From: Janthinobacterium sp. PC23-8
GTDB lineage: Bacteria; Pseudomonadota; Gammaproteobacteria; Burkholderiales; Burkholderiaceae_D
Assembly (NCBI RefSeq): GCF_002250505.1
Contig: NZ_NJGY01000002.1
Coordinates: 922,136-986,135, forward strand
Length of the DNA stretch: 64,000 bases
Direction: 5' to 3'
Positions 52,871 to 61,643 of the stretch are shown piece after piece. The stretch's first letter is position 1; the number at the start of each line of letters is the position of its first letter. The notes beneath the pieces were generated by a model. The model searched no databases and was not told the origin of the DNA. It saw only the letters and a program-made list of their open reading frames with translations. The position numbers and the translations under genes were made by a program.

Positions 52871-53116
52871 ATGAGTGCAAATGTGAATGTACTGATTACA
52901 ATGGCCAATCAGATCGGCGATTTTTTTGACACGATGAAAAATCGCGAGCAGTCGCTGGAAGAAATTGCCAGCCACCTGCGTCGCTTCTGGGAGCCGCGAA
53001 TGCGTCTTGCCCTGCTTGCGCACGTCGACCAGCAAGCCGGGGCGGGATTGAACGAGATCGTACTCGACAGCCTGAACACCCACCGGAACCTGCTTGCCTT
53101 GCCAGCCAGGCCGTGA
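52871..53116 (+). CDS. fdsD: NAD-dependent formate dehydrogenase, delta subunit
   Basis: An 81-residue FdsD-type protein (LITMANQIGDFFDTMKNREQSLEEIASHLRRFWEPRMR). It is needed for full assembly of fds-type formate dehydrogenases. ATG 52871 follows AAGGAAAC. It lies 45 nt after fdsA; the fdhD-like gene fdsC, which lies between fdsA and fdsD in Cupriavidus, is not here. Confidence 0.9.
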   Translation: MSANVNVLITMANQIGDFFDTMKNREQSLEEIASHLRRFWEPRMRLALLAHVDQQAGAGLNEIVLDSLNTHRNLLALPARP

Positions 53117-53281
53117 GCAAACACGGTCCCACCAGCGCCAGCGCTTCTTGCGGCTCCTGCACCGTGCCGCCACAGGCCTTGATGACCCGCAGGCCGGCCG
53201 TGATGGTCACCAGCATGTGCAGCACAGGTGCGGACCCGGGCCAACCGTTACAATGCGGCTCACTTCGCTTCGATATCCGCC

Positions 53282-53629
53282 ATGCCCTATCTTGTTCTTG
53301 CCGTGTTCGCCTTGCTGTATCTTGCCGCCACCGTGCTGTACGGGCTGGCGCCGCTGGTGGCGGCCGTGTATGGCATGATGAGCCTGACCTGCTTTGCCGT
53401 CTACGCCATCGACAAGCGCGCCGCGCGCGCCAAGGCCTGGCGCACGCCGGAAAAAACCTTGTGGCTATTGGGCTTGTTGTGCGGCTGGCCGGGCGCCCTG
53501 CTGGCCCAGCAATGGCTGCGCCACAAAACAAACAAGCGCTCGTTCCAGCTGGTGTTCTGGATGACCGTGGTGGTCAATATGGCGGGGTTTGTTTGGCTGA
53601 CGCTACAGTATGCTCAAACAAATGCATAG
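53282..53629 (+). CDS. DUF1294 membrane protein
   Basis: A 115-residue inner-membrane protein with about three or four helices. The DUF1294 core is YAIDKRAARAKAWRTPEKTLWLLGLLCGWPGALLAQQWLRHKTNKRSF, with its Lys/Arg-rich cytosolic loop. In other proteins this domain is often fused to a cold-shock domain; here it stands alone. Function unknown. The 165-nt gap after fdsD shows no other gene. Confidence 0.85.
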   Translation: MPYLVLAVFALLYLAATVLYGLAPLVAAVYGMMSLTCFAVYAIDKRAARAKAWRTPEKTLWLLGLLCGWPGALLAQQWLRHKTNKRSFQLVFWMTVVVNMAGFVWLTLQYAQTNA

Positions 53630-53640
53630 CAACGAGCGCC

Positions 53641-53764
53641 TCGACACCTGACAAAACCGTAGCGAGCGGAAGGGAGAGGCGGCTAAGAAGCGCAACCGTG
53701 CCAAGGCACGGTGAGCATCGCAGGCTGCCTATACCGACGCGCAGTAGGTTTGGTCAGGGGGCCT
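53641..53764. ncRNA. hairpin-rich convergent gap, possible structured RNA or terminator
   Basis: The gap between DUF1294 and the KfrA-like gene has a perfect 8-bp hairpin, ACCGTGCC (53695-53702) and GGCACGGT (53705-53712), with a 2-nt spacer (effectively a tetraloop if the last pair opens). Flanking purine-rich GAGCGGAAGGGAGAGGCGGC and the GGCTGCC downstream could pair in part. No T-run follows on either strand. A bidirectional terminator is the simple view; an RNA element is possible. Confidence 0.3.
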
Positions 53765-54508
53765 TCAGACAGGGGTTTTGAAGATAGGATCGACAATGAA
53801 CTGCTGGGCCTTGATGCGCAAGGTACGCTCTTCATCGAGTTCGGCGCGGGTCTCGCCCAGTTCTTCGCGTTCGGCTTCCAGTTCCAGGCGCGCGGTGGCC
53901 AGTTCGGTTTCCACGCGGGTCAGGGTTTCGAGCTTCAGCTGGGCTTCGATCAGCTCGGTGCGCGCCGTTTCGGCCGCCGCTTCCAGGCGCGGAATGCCTT
54001 CGAGCTTGAATTGCGCCTTGGCCAGGTCCATGCGCGCCTGCTCGGCAGCTTCTTCCAGGCGTGGCAAGCCTTCCAGGCGCAGCTGGGCCTTGGCCAGGTC
54101 GGTGCGGGCCTGGTTGGCCACCTGGCGTTCGCGCTCCAGTTCGGCGCGCAAAGTTTCCAGCTCGCTCGCCTGCAAGTCGAGCAGCTCCTGCTGGCGCTCG
54201 TTCTCGCTGGCCAGGTTCATCAATTCCTGTTGATTGTCGTTCATCTCGGCGTCATGCGCAGTCTGGCTGGCGGTCAATTCCTGTCCCACAAAATCGAGTA
54301 TGGCCTGGCGCAGCACGGGCGACAGTTCGGCGGCGGCGGCGATCCGGCGCTGGGCGCCGGCCTTGCGCCGTTGCAGCAACTTGCTGATGGTACCCAGGCA
54401 GACCGCGCCGCCGAGCTTTTCGCGCAGCGCGCGCACCGTGATGGGCTGGCCTTCGGCCGCCATGGCGTCCATCGCCGCATTGATCTGTTCTGCGCTTGCT
54501 TTTGCCAT
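53765..54508 (-). CDS. KfrA-type coiled-coil DNA-binding protein
   Basis: A 247-residue protein. The N-terminal KfrA_N helix-turn-helix (INAAMDAMAAEGQPITVRALREKLGG, then GTISKLLQRRK) covers about 1-75. The rest is a long predicted coiled coil. Residues 133-228 are four tandem 24-residue repeats (first two nearly identical: QARTDLAKAQLRLEGLPRLE and QARMDLAKAQFKLEGIPRLE). KfrA of plasmid RK2/R751 is an autorepressor with an alpha-helical tail linked to plasmid stability. This is a chromosomal relative. ATG 54508 follows a weak ribosome-binding site. Palindromes lie about 90-115 nt upstream. Confidence 0.85.
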   Translation of the reverse strand: MAKASAEQINAAMDAMAAEGQPITVRALREKLGGAVCLGTISKLLQRRKAGAQRRIAAAAELSPVLRQAILDFVGQELTASQTAHDAEMNDNQQELMNLASENERQQELLDLQASELETLRAELERERQVANQARTDLAKAQLRLEGLPRLEEAAEQARMDLAKAQFKLEGIPRLEAAAETARTELIEAQLKLETLTRVETELATARLELEAEREELGETRAELDEERTLRIKAQQFIVDPIFKTPV

Positions 54509-54595
54509 GATGTGTTCTCGTCTACGTAGCCTGCGGCCGGGAAGCAGCATTGCTCAGGGGCCTTATCTTATTCCAGCGGCGGCACAGCGTAAAGT

Positions 54596-54621
54596 ATTTC
54601 TCAAGAGAAATTGCAATTGCA
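54596..54621. promoter_or_regulatory. adjoining palindromes upstream of kfrA-like gene
   Basis: ATTTCTCAAGAGAAAT (54596-54611) is a perfect 16-bp palindrome and is directly followed by TGCAATTGCA (54612-54621), a perfect 10-bp palindrome. They lie 88-113 nt upstream of the kfrA-like start. KfrA proteins bind repeats at their own promoters, so these are the natural operator candidates. Confidence 0.45.
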
Positions 54622-54656
54622 CAACAGAACCTTGATGCAAGCGCTGTCTTGCCGCA

Positions 54657-55274
54657 TTATTCTTCGAGCAAACCGTTCTCGGACAGGGTGTCCTGGATCA
54701 GTTCAAGGCGCAATACGGGATTTTCCTGGCTCAGCAACAATTGCTTCTGCACCGGCGTCAGCGACAGCAATTCGCACCAGCGATTGGCCACCCAGCCGCA
54801 CTCATCGAGCCGGTAAGGCGGCTGGATCGGCATCTGGTCCCTGGGAATTTTTTGTTCCTGCAAGGTGCGGATCAGGGCGCCCAGGGCATCGGCCACGTTT
54901 TGCTGTTCACGTGGAACCGGCACCGCCATGTCTGCCGGCAATAACGCCACCTGCGCCATCCACAGGCCCGTTTTCCGCTGTTCGCTGGAAACAATCTGAA
55001 AGCGCTCGGTACCCATGCATTTGATTTGCAGCAGACCCGACAGGGGCGCGGCCCAGTCGATCACGCGCGCCAGGGTGCCCACCTGGGCCAACGTTTCGTG
55101 CTGGCCAGGCTGGCGCACTTCGGCGCCATCGAGCAATTGCACCACGCCAAACGGCTGCTCGCCGGTGATGCACTTGCGTATCATGTCCAGGTAGCGCACC
55201 TCGAAGATCTGCAAGGGCAGATAACCGTCGGGATACAGCACTGTATTGAGGGGGAACAAGGGTATCGAAGTCAT
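54657..55274 (-). CDS. stand-alone LON substrate-binding domain protein
   Basis: A 205-residue protein with the LON N-terminal domain (IPLFPLNTVLYPDGYLPLQIFEVRYLDMI) and no AAA+ or protease part. Such proteins are widespread in proteobacteria as YcaP-like or peptidase S16 LON-domain proteins. Their role is not settled; binding of unfolded segments is inferred from Lon. ATG 55274 is the first start. It is followed by the kfrA-like gene in the same orientation after 148 nt. Confidence 0.85.
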   Translation of the reverse strand: MTSIPLFPLNTVLYPDGYLPLQIFEVRYLDMIRKCITGEQPFGVVQLLDGAEVRQPGQHETLAQVGTLARVIDWAAPLSGLLQIKCMGTERFQIVSSEQRKTGLWMAQVALLPADMAVPVPREQQNVADALGALIRTLQEQKIPRDQMPIQPPYRLDECGWVANRWCELLSLTPVQKQLLLSQENPVLRLELIQDTLSENGLLEE

Positions 55275-55311
55275 GCCGCCATGATGGCACGAATGGCCGG
55301 TGCCTGCAGCA

Positions 55312-55363
55312 CGCCTCGCGTTATCGCCTCGCGTTATCGCCTCGCGTTATCGCCCCGCGTTAT
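55312..55363. repeat. four tandem 13-bp units (CGCCTCGCGTTAT)
   Basis: Three exact copies of CGCCTCGCGTTAT (55312-55350) and a fourth with one change (CGCCCCGCGTTAT, 55351-55363) in the short gap between the LON-domain start and the helicase stop. A partial fifth begins after it. It is a likely variable-number tandem repeat. It lies in the probable promoter region of the LON-domain gene. Confidence 0.9.
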
Positions 55364-55379
55364 CGCCCAGCTGATACGC

Positions 55380-56618
55380 CTACTTGTAAAAACGGCGCTT
55401 GGCCGCGCGCTCGGCCGCCTTGGGCGCCAGCACCTTGACCGGCTTTCTCTGGATCGCACCGCCAGCGGCCGTGCCCGGCACGCGGTGCTCGGCCTCGAAG
55501 CCCGGTTCCTCGCTGCGTTTGAGGGTTTGCCGGGTCAGCGCTTCGACCGCCGACAGCAGTTCCACTTCGTCGGCGCAGACCAGCGAAATCGCTTCGCCCG
55601 TGGCGCCGGCGCGGCCGGTGCGGCCGATGCGGTGGATATAGTCTTCGGCCACCGTCGGCAGGTCAAAATTGACCACTTGCGGCAATTGCTCGATATCGAG
55701 GCCGCGCGCGGCCACGTCGGTGGCCACCAGCACCTGCACTTCGCGCGCCTTGAAACGGGCCAGCGCGCGCAGCCGGTTCGGCTGGGTCTTGTCGCCGTGA
55801 ATCGCATCGGCGCTCACGCCCTGCTCCAGCAAGGTTTTCACCAGCACTTCGACGCCCTTGCGGGTTTTCACGAACACCAGCACCTGGCCCCAACGCTTTT
55901 TCCTGAGCAGGTGCAAAAACAGTTCGGGCTTGCGTTTCTTGTCGCACACGATCACCGACTGTTTCACGGCCTTGACGGTGCTGTTGCGCGGACTTACTTC
56001 CACCGACAGCGGATCGTTCAGCATGGTTTTGGCCATGGCGCGGATGGCGTCCGAGAACGTGGCCGAGAACAGCAGGGTCTGGCGCTGTTTCGGCATGGTC
56101 ATCAGCAGCAGATCGAGTTCGCGTTCGAAACCGAGATCGAGCATGCGGTCGGCCTCATCAAGCACCAGGGTTTGCACCTGCTCGAATTTGACGGCGCCCT
56201 GCGACTGCAGGTCGAGCAGGCGCCCTGGCGTGGCCACCAGCACGTCGAGACCCTTGCGCAATTTGCTGATTTGCGGTTCGATCGGCACGCCGCCATAGGC
56301 GACAAAACTGCGCAACGGCAAGTTGCCGCCATAACTGCGAAAGCTTGCATACACCTGCTCGGCCAGCTCGCGGGTGGGCACCAGCACCAGCACGCGCACG
56401 CACTGCGGCGCCACCACGCCCGCCAAAGTCAGGCGCTGCAGCAGCGGCACGGCGAAGCCGGCCGTCTTGCCGGTGCCGGTCTGGGCGGCGGCCATCAGGT
56501 CGCGTCCGGCCAGCACCGCCGGGATCGCCTGCGCCTGCACGGGGGTCGGCTTGGCATAGCCGAGCTCGTCAAGTTTGCGGACCAGGGGATCGATCAGGCC
56601 GAGGGAGGAAAACGTCAT
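55380..56618 (-). CDS. rhlE: DEAD-box RNA helicase, RhlE type
   Basis: A 412-residue helicase. The Q motif with F-x-x-LGL is at the start. Motif I AAQTGTGKT, motif Ia PTRELAEQV, motif II DEAD (VLDEADRMLD), motif III SAT (LFSATFSD), motif V TDVAARGLDIEQ and motif VI HRIGRTGRAG are all present. A basic tail (KAAERAAKRRFYK) follows. RhlE-type helicases remodel ribosomal or other structured RNA. ATG 56618 fits the family start. A TATAAT-like box (56662-56667 on the minus strand) is upstream, without a good -35. Confidence 0.93.
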   Translation of the reverse strand: MTFSSLGLIDPLVRKLDELGYAKPTPVQAQAIPAVLAGRDLMAAAQTGTGKTAGFAVPLLQRLTLAGVVAPQCVRVLVLVPTRELAEQVYASFRSYGGNLPLRSFVAYGGVPIEPQISKLRKGLDVLVATPGRLLDLQSQGAVKFEQVQTLVLDEADRMLDLGFERELDLLLMTMPKQRQTLLFSATFSDAIRAMAKTMLNDPLSVEVSPRNSTVKAVKQSVIVCDKKRKPELFLHLLRKKRWGQVLVFVKTRKGVEVLVKTLLEQGVSADAIHGDKTQPNRLRALARFKAREVQVLVATDVAARGLDIEQLPQVVNFDLPTVAEDYIHRIGRTGRAGATGEAISLVCADEVELLSAVEALTRQTLKRSEEPGFEAEHRVPGTAAGGAIQRKPVKVLAPKAAERAAKRRFYK

Positions 56619-56715
56619 GGGGAACCTTGCAACAGTAAAAGACAGCGTATCGGAAGGCGCGATTATAGGATACTGCGCGCCGACGGCCGGCGTTTTCCTC
56701 TGCAAACTTGCAAAA

Positions 56716-58932
56716 TCAGAACTTCATTTCCATGGTGGCGCGCGCCTGTGGCGCGGTGCTTGAAATGCCTGAGCGGATAAGGCTGCCGTGCGCGTCCGTA
56801 TAAATGCTGTTGCTTTCATAATCTTGCGCCAGCAGGTTCGAGACGGACAGGCGCAGCTGGTTTTTCGGGTTGAACTTCCATAGCGCATACAGATCCAGGT
56901 CGCGCCGCGGCGAAGTATAGGCGTAGCGCTGCAGCGTCAGGCGCACCGGGCCGCCACCGGTAAAGCTCAAGCTGCCGCCGGTGGTCAGCATGCCGCCCGG
57001 CCACTTGTAGTCGATGCCGACATTGCCGCTGACCGGGGTTTGCTGGTCGAGCCGGTTGTTCGGCCCGGGCACGTGCGCCACTTGCGACCAGTTGCGGCTG
57101 ATGCTGGCGCGCACATCGATGGCCGGCGCGGTGGCCGCCAGCACCGCGCGCAGCGGGAACTTCGCTTCCAGTTCCAGGGTTTGCGTATTGGCGCGGCCAT
57201 CATTGACGGGCGTCGAGACCCAGCGATCACCGATCAGCAGCAGGCCCTGGCGCGTGTAGCCGTCGATGCGGCGCGCCGAGGCGCGGGCGCCGAGCAAGGC
57301 GCCTTCGGCCCAGTAATGTTCATACGAGGCGTCGAGGCCCAGCGCCAGTTCAGGCTTGAGCTGGGGGTTGCCCTGGCGGTCGGGCTCGAACTGGCTGTTG
57401 TTGGTCGACATGCTGCGGCGCGGCACCAGGTTCGAGGTCGATGGCGCCTTGTAGGTGCGCGTGAGCGCCAGGCGCAGCTGGTCGCCCTTTGTATCGGGCA
57501 ATTTCCACAGCGTTTGCAGCAGCGGGCTCCAGACGCTGCTGCGCTGGTCTACAACGTCAAACAGGCTGCCCGAGGTGCGCGTGGCGATGCCCTCCCAGCG
57601 CAGGCCTGCATACATCGCCCAGCGCGGCGTGATATCCCATTCATCCTGCGCGTAGGCGGCCAGCAATTTGACGTCGGCATCGAAGTTGTCATCGCTGGCG
57701 ACGGGAACGCTGCCGCCCGGCAAGTCGCGCTCACGCTGCCGGCGTTGTTCCTCGCGCCGGCTGACAGTGCCGTCCCAGCCCATAGCCAGGGCGTGGCCCG
57801 GCATCCACGGCGAGGAATATTTGCCGCTTGACGACAGCGTTCTGTACCTCGCCTCGACGCGCACCGTGCGCTCCAGCACCAGCCCCAGGCCGTCGATCCG
57901 GCCCTGGGTTGCGGTGTCGGTCGAATTGTTGGTGAGCATGCTGCGCACACCCAGTTCCAGCTTGGCACCGCCGTCCAGCTTGTGTACCCAGCTGAGGTCG
58001 GCGCGGCCGAAGGCCTGGTGGTTGCCTGACGCGCTGCCGTTGCCATCGTAATCGGGCCGCGCGCCGAGCACGGTTTGCGTCTGGTATTTGCTGTGGCTGC
58101 TGCTGCGGCCGGCATTGAGAAAAAATTGCGCTGTCAGGCTGTCGCCGCCGAGCCTATTCCAGTTCAGCCGTGGCGCCAGGTTGATGCCTTCGGAGCGGCC
58201 CCTGCCGTCGCCACTGATCAGGCGCAGCAGGTTTTGCCGGCCATCGGGCAAATAGCCGAGGTCCAGCGCCGGACTGTCGTGCGCGCCGCCATAGTCGTAA
58301 TCGTAGCGGTACACGGAGGCGGACAGCGAATACGACAACATGCCGTCCTTGTCCGACCATTGCAAGCTGCCATTGCGCGAGAACGCATCGCGCCCGCCCC
58401 CTGCGCCCAGCTTGAGCTCGCGCTGCGCCGTCTTCACGGCCTTTTTCAGCACCACATTGATGGTGCCGGCGATCGACTGCGTGCTGTACTCGGCGCTGGC
58501 CGCATGCAGGATCTCGATGCGCTCGATCAGCTCGGGCGCCAGGCTGTCGAGCGAAAAGCCGGCCGGCGCCCGTTCGCCGTTGAGCAGGATCTGCGTGTAG
58601 CCGCTGCCCAGGCCGCGCATGCGGATCTCGCCGCCGGCGCGCCCGGCCGCGCCGGTGACGCTAATGCCGGGCAGGCGCTTGAGCACGTCGGTGACGCTGG
58701 TGTCGCCATATTTGAGGATTTCTTCGCTGCCCACCACCATCTTGCTGGCAGTATCGTCGCGGCGCGGATCGTAAGCGTTGCCCTTGATTTCGACCTGCGG
58801 CACTGTCGTCACCGGTTTGGTCTCGGCCGGAGGGACGCTGTCCTGGGCGGCTTCTTGCGCCCAGGTATTGCAGACAAACACGACGGCGGCGCCGCACAAC
58901 GTACGACGAAACACGGGTAAACAAGATGACAT
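56716..58932 (-). CDS. TonB-dependent outer-membrane receptor
   Basis: A 738-residue receptor. The signal peptide ends near CNTWAQ. The plug domain runs from about 45 to 165 (TSVTDVLKRLPGISVTGAAGRAGGEIRMRGLGSGYTQILLNGERAP). A 22-strand-type barrel follows and ends in the aromatic Phe (ATMEMKF). No STN signalling domain is present, and there is no adjacent sigma/anti-sigma pair. The transported ligand (siderophore, cofactor or sugar) cannot be read. ATG 58932 gives the signal peptide directly. Confidence 0.9.
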   Translation of the reverse strand: MSSCLPVFRRTLCGAAVVFVCNTWAQEAAQDSVPPAETKPVTTVPQVEIKGNAYDPRRDDTASKMVVGSEEILKYGDTSVTDVLKRLPGISVTGAAGRAGGEIRMRGLGSGYTQILLNGERAPAGFSLDSLAPELIERIEILHAASAEYSTQSIAGTINVVLKKAVKTAQRELKLGAGGGRDAFSRNGSLQWSDKDGMLSYSLSASVYRYDYDYGGAHDSPALDLGYLPDGRQNLLRLISGDGRGRSEGINLAPRLNWNRLGGDSLTAQFFLNAGRSSSHSKYQTQTVLGARPDYDGNGSASGNHQAFGRADLSWVHKLDGGAKLELGVRSMLTNNSTDTATQGRIDGLGLVLERTVRVEARYRTLSSSGKYSSPWMPGHALAMGWDGTVSRREEQRRQRERDLPGGSVPVASDDNFDADVKLLAAYAQDEWDITPRWAMYAGLRWEGIATRTSGSLFDVVDQRSSVWSPLLQTLWKLPDTKGDQLRLALTRTYKAPSTSNLVPRRSMSTNNSQFEPDRQGNPQLKPELALGLDASYEHYWAEGALLGARASARRIDGYTRQGLLLIGDRWVSTPVNDGRANTQTLELEAKFPLRAVLAATAPAIDVRASISRNWSQVAHVPGPNNRLDQQTPVSGNVGIDYKWPGGMLTTGGSLSFTGGGPVRLTLQRYAYTSPRRDLDLYALWKFNPKNQLRLSVSNLLAQDYESNSIYTDAHGSLIRSGISSTAPQARATMEMKF

Positions 58933-59082
58933 GATGGATACGTTGAAAGTGGCCGCGCCAGGATGGGGCAGCGGCATTTTGCAGCAAATTTTGCTCTACG
59001 GTACATTTTGCAGAAAATATAATTTATGGTGCTGCGCGCCCGGGCACGCCATGCCGGATTCGCCGCAGCCCTCCTGCACCGC

Positions 59083-59088
59083 TATAAT
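59083..59088 (+). promoter_or_regulatory. TATAAT -10 box upstream of psd
   Basis: A consensus -10 hexamer TATAAT 41 nt upstream of the psd start. No good -35 hexamer is seen at the expected distance (around 59060-59065 reads TCGCCG), so the promoter may be weak or activator-dependent. Confidence 0.35.
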
Positions 59089-59129
59089 GCGTTTACATCA
59101 TTGTTTCCATCCGCTCAAAGGCCCCTATC

Positions 59130-59978
59130 GTGTCCGACCGTCTTGCCGTCCTGCCCCAATATCTGCTGCCCAAGAGCGCATTGACCAATTTCGCCGGCAG
59201 GGTTGCAGGCGCCAGGGGCGGCGCCATGACCACGCGGCTGATCCGCTGGTTCGTCGGCCGCTACAACGTCAACATGGACGAGGCGCTCGATTCGGACATC
59301 ACGCACTACACCAGCTTCAACGACTTTTTTACCCGCGCGCTGCGCCCCGGCGCGCGCCCGATCGCGCAGGCCGATTATGTCTGCCCCGTCGATGGCCGCA
59401 TCAGCCAGTTCGGCGCCATCGACAAGGACCAGATCTTCCAGGCCAAGGGCCATAACTTCACCACCACCGCCCTGGTCGGCGGCGACGCGGCGCTGGCGGC
59501 GCAATTCGAGCACGGCAGCTTCGCCAACCTGTACCTGAGCCCGCGCGACTACCACCGCATCCACATGCCCTGCGACGGCCGCCTGACGCGCATGATCTAT
59601 GTGCCCGGTGAGCTGTTTTCCGTCAACCCGACCACCGCACGCGGCATTCCCGGCCTGTTCGCCCGCAACGAGCGCGTGGTGTGCGTGTTCGACACCGCCA
59701 ACGGCCCCTTCGTGATGACCCTGGTGGGCGCCACCATCGTCGGCAGCATGGCTACCGTCTGGCATGGCGTGGTCAATCCGCCGCGCTCGGGCCAGGTGCG
59801 CGACTGGAGCTATGCCAACGACCATATCGTGCTGAAAAAAGGCGAGGAACTGGGTCGCTTCCTGCTCGGCTCCACCGTCGTCATGCTGTTCCCGAAAGAC
59901 ACGCTGCAGTTCAATCCGGGCTGGCAACCGGCCGGGCCGGTGCAGCTCGGTGAAGTGATGGGCAATTTGCCAAAATAA
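59130..59978 (+). CDS. psd: phosphatidylserine decarboxylase
   Basis: A 282-residue proenzyme that makes phosphatidylethanolamine at the inner membrane. The self-cleavage motif LGST is in GRFLLGSTVVMLFP near residue 254; the Ser becomes the pyruvoyl group of the small chain. The YLSPRDYHRIHMPCDG segment, with its catalytic Asp/His, is canonical. Start codon GTG 59130 matches the family N-terminus. It converges on the LysR gene with a 5-nt gap. Confidence 0.95.
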   Translation: MSDRLAVLPQYLLPKSALTNFAGRVAGARGGAMTTRLIRWFVGRYNVNMDEALDSDITHYTSFNDFFTRALRPGARPIAQADYVCPVDGRISQFGAIDKDQIFQAKGHNFTTTALVGGDAALAAQFEHGSFANLYLSPRDYHRIHMPCDGRLTRMIYVPGELFSVNPTTARGIPGLFARNERVVCVFDTANGPFVMTLVGATIVGSMATVWHGVVNPPRSGQVRDWSYANDHIVLKKGEELGRFLLGSTVVMLFPKDTLQFNPGWQPAGPVQLGEVMGNLPK

Positions 59979-59983
59979 ACCAT

Positions 59984-60889
59984 TCAGACGGGCATGCTCG
60001 TCTCGTACATCTCCTCCATCAAGTCCAGGAATGCGCGCGTCTTGGCCGGCATCAGCCGCCGGCCAGGAAACACGGCCCAGCCCGTAACCAGCGGAAAATT
60101 CCACTCCGGCAGCACGCGCACCAGCTCCCCCGTCTGCAGATAGGCCCTGGCGAAGCGGTCCGTACTGGCCGCGATGCCCACGCCAGTGCAGGCCATGCGC
60201 ACCAGCAATTCCGGTGAATTGGCCAGCAGGCGCACCGGCAAGTCGCGCTCCCACGTCGTCTTGCCGCGTATCAGGGTCCAGCGCACCAGGCCATGCACGG
60301 CACGCGGCAAGCTGAGCAAATCGTGCCGGAACAGGTCATCGGGATGCTCGGGCAAGCCATGCACGCTGGTGTATTGCGGCGAGGCATACAGCGCCAGCGT
60401 GCTGAAGGCCACGCGGCGCGCCGCCAGGCTGGCGTCGTCCGGCAGCTTGCCCATGCGGATGGCCAGGTCAAAGTTTTCCTCCAATAAATCCACGCGCCGC
60501 GCCGACAGATCGAGCTCCAGCGAAATCGCCGGATAGCGGCGCACGAATTCGGCCAGCACCTGGCGCATCAGGATGTCGGCAAAATCGGCCGGCATCGAGA
60601 TGCGCAGCAAGCCGCTGGGGCCAAGCTGGCGGTGCCGGGCCAGCGCGCCGGCCGCTTCCGTTTCTTCCACCACCTTGCGCGCGTGCTCGAGCAGGCTGGC
60701 GCCAAATTCAGTCAGCACCAGCTTGCGCGTGGTGCGCTGCAACAGGCGTTCGCCCAGTTTGCCTTCCAGCAGCGAAATACGGCGTGACAAGGTGGATTTG
60801 GGCAAGTCCACGCGCGCGGCCGCGCGCGAAAAACTGCCGCATTCCACCACGCGGGCAAACAGCAGCAAATCGCCGGGGTCGATGTCCAT
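59984..60889 (-). CDS. LysR-family transcriptional regulator
   Basis: A 301-residue LysR protein. The N-terminal winged helix-turn-helix reads [43 protein letters not shown]. The C-terminal effector domain ([37 protein letters not shown]) is of the CrgA/AaeR-like clade that often controls divergent quinone or azoreductase genes. It is divergent from the azoreductase/pirin pair, which it probably regulates. Confidence 0.93.
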   Translation of the reverse strand: MDIDPGDLLLFARVVECGSFSRAAARVDLPKSTLSRRISLLEGKLGERLLQRTTRKLVLTEFGASLLEHARKVVEETEAAGALARHRQLGPSGLLRISMPADFADILMRQVLAEFVRRYPAISLELDLSARRVDLLEENFDLAIRMGKLPDDASLAARRVAFSTLALYASPQYTSVHGLPEHPDDLFRHDLLSLPRAVHGLVRWTLIRGKTTWERDLPVRLLANSPELLVRMACTGVGIAASTDRFARAYLQTGELVRVLPEWNFPLVTGWAVFPGRRLMPAKTRAFLDLMEEMYETSMPV

Positions 60890-60910
60890 GTGCCCTCATT
60901 GTTCCATCAG

Positions 60911-60927
60911 TGGATTAATGTTATCCA
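60911..60927. promoter_or_regulatory. dyad TGGAT-N7-ATCCA between lysR and azoR
   Basis: A 17-bp dyad in the 117-nt divergent region, with T and A at its borders in an AT-rich interior, suits a LysR-type recognition site. It lies 22 nt from the lysR start and 80 nt from the azoreductase start. Confidence 0.45.
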
Positions 60928-61006
60928 TTTTAACGGCTTCCGCATGAATTTTGGAATTGCTATAGTTCATCCATCGCAAGCCAACTCACCCACACGGAGA
61001 AACAAG

Positions 61007-61606
61007 ATGAACATCCTGCAAATCAATTCCAGCGCCCGCAGCACCGGTTCCGCCTCCACCCGCCTGGCCGATGCGATTGTTGCCCGCATCGCTGCCGCCA
61101 ACCCGGACGCCAGCGTGGTACGCCGCGACCTGGCCGCCCAACCGCACCCGGTGCTGGACGAGCCGACCCTGCAGGCACTGTTCACGCCGCCTGAGCAGCG
61201 TAGCGCCGAGCAAGCGGCCCGCGTCGCGCTCGACGACGCGCTGATCGCCCAGGTACAGGCGGCCGACGTGATCGTGGTCGGCGCGCCGATGTACAACTTC
61301 GGCGTTACCGTACAACTGAAAAGCTGGTTCGACGCGATTGCCCGCGCCAACGTCACCTTCAAGTACACGGAAACCGGCCCGGTTGGCCTGTTGACCGGCA
61401 AGAAAGTCTATGTGGGCCTGTCGCGTGGCGGTTTGCACCGCGACAGCGCCACCGACAGCCAGGTGCCTTACCTGAACACCATGTTCGGTTTCCTGGGCTT
61501 GAGCGACGTGCAATATGTGTATTCGGAAGGCATGGGCATGGGTCCGGAAGCCATCGCCAAGGCGCAAGCCCAGGCCGACGCCGAGATCAACGCCATCCTC
61601 GTGTAA
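61007..61606 (+). CDS. azoR: FMN-dependent NADH:quinone oxidoreductase / azoreductase
   Basis: A 199-residue flavodoxin-like protein of the AzoR/AcpD family. The FMN phosphate site ([19 protein letters not shown]), [20 protein letters not shown] and the SRGGLHRD segment are typical. It reduces quinones and azo compounds with two electrons, protecting against electrophile stress. ATG 61007 follows GGAGAAAC. It is followed by the pirin gene after 37 nt. Confidence 0.93.
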   Translation: MNILQINSSARSTGSASTRLADAIVARIAAANPDASVVRRDLAAQPHPVLDEPTLQALFTPPEQRSAEQAARVALDDALIAQVQAADVIVVGAPMYNFGVTVQLKSWFDAIARANVTFKYTETGPVGLLTGKKVYVGLSRGGLHRDSATDSQVPYLNTMFGFLGLSDVQYVYSEGMGMGPEAIAKAQAQADAEINAILV

Positions 61607-61643
61607 GACATCACACACTGACAAGTTTCAACTGGAGAGCATG

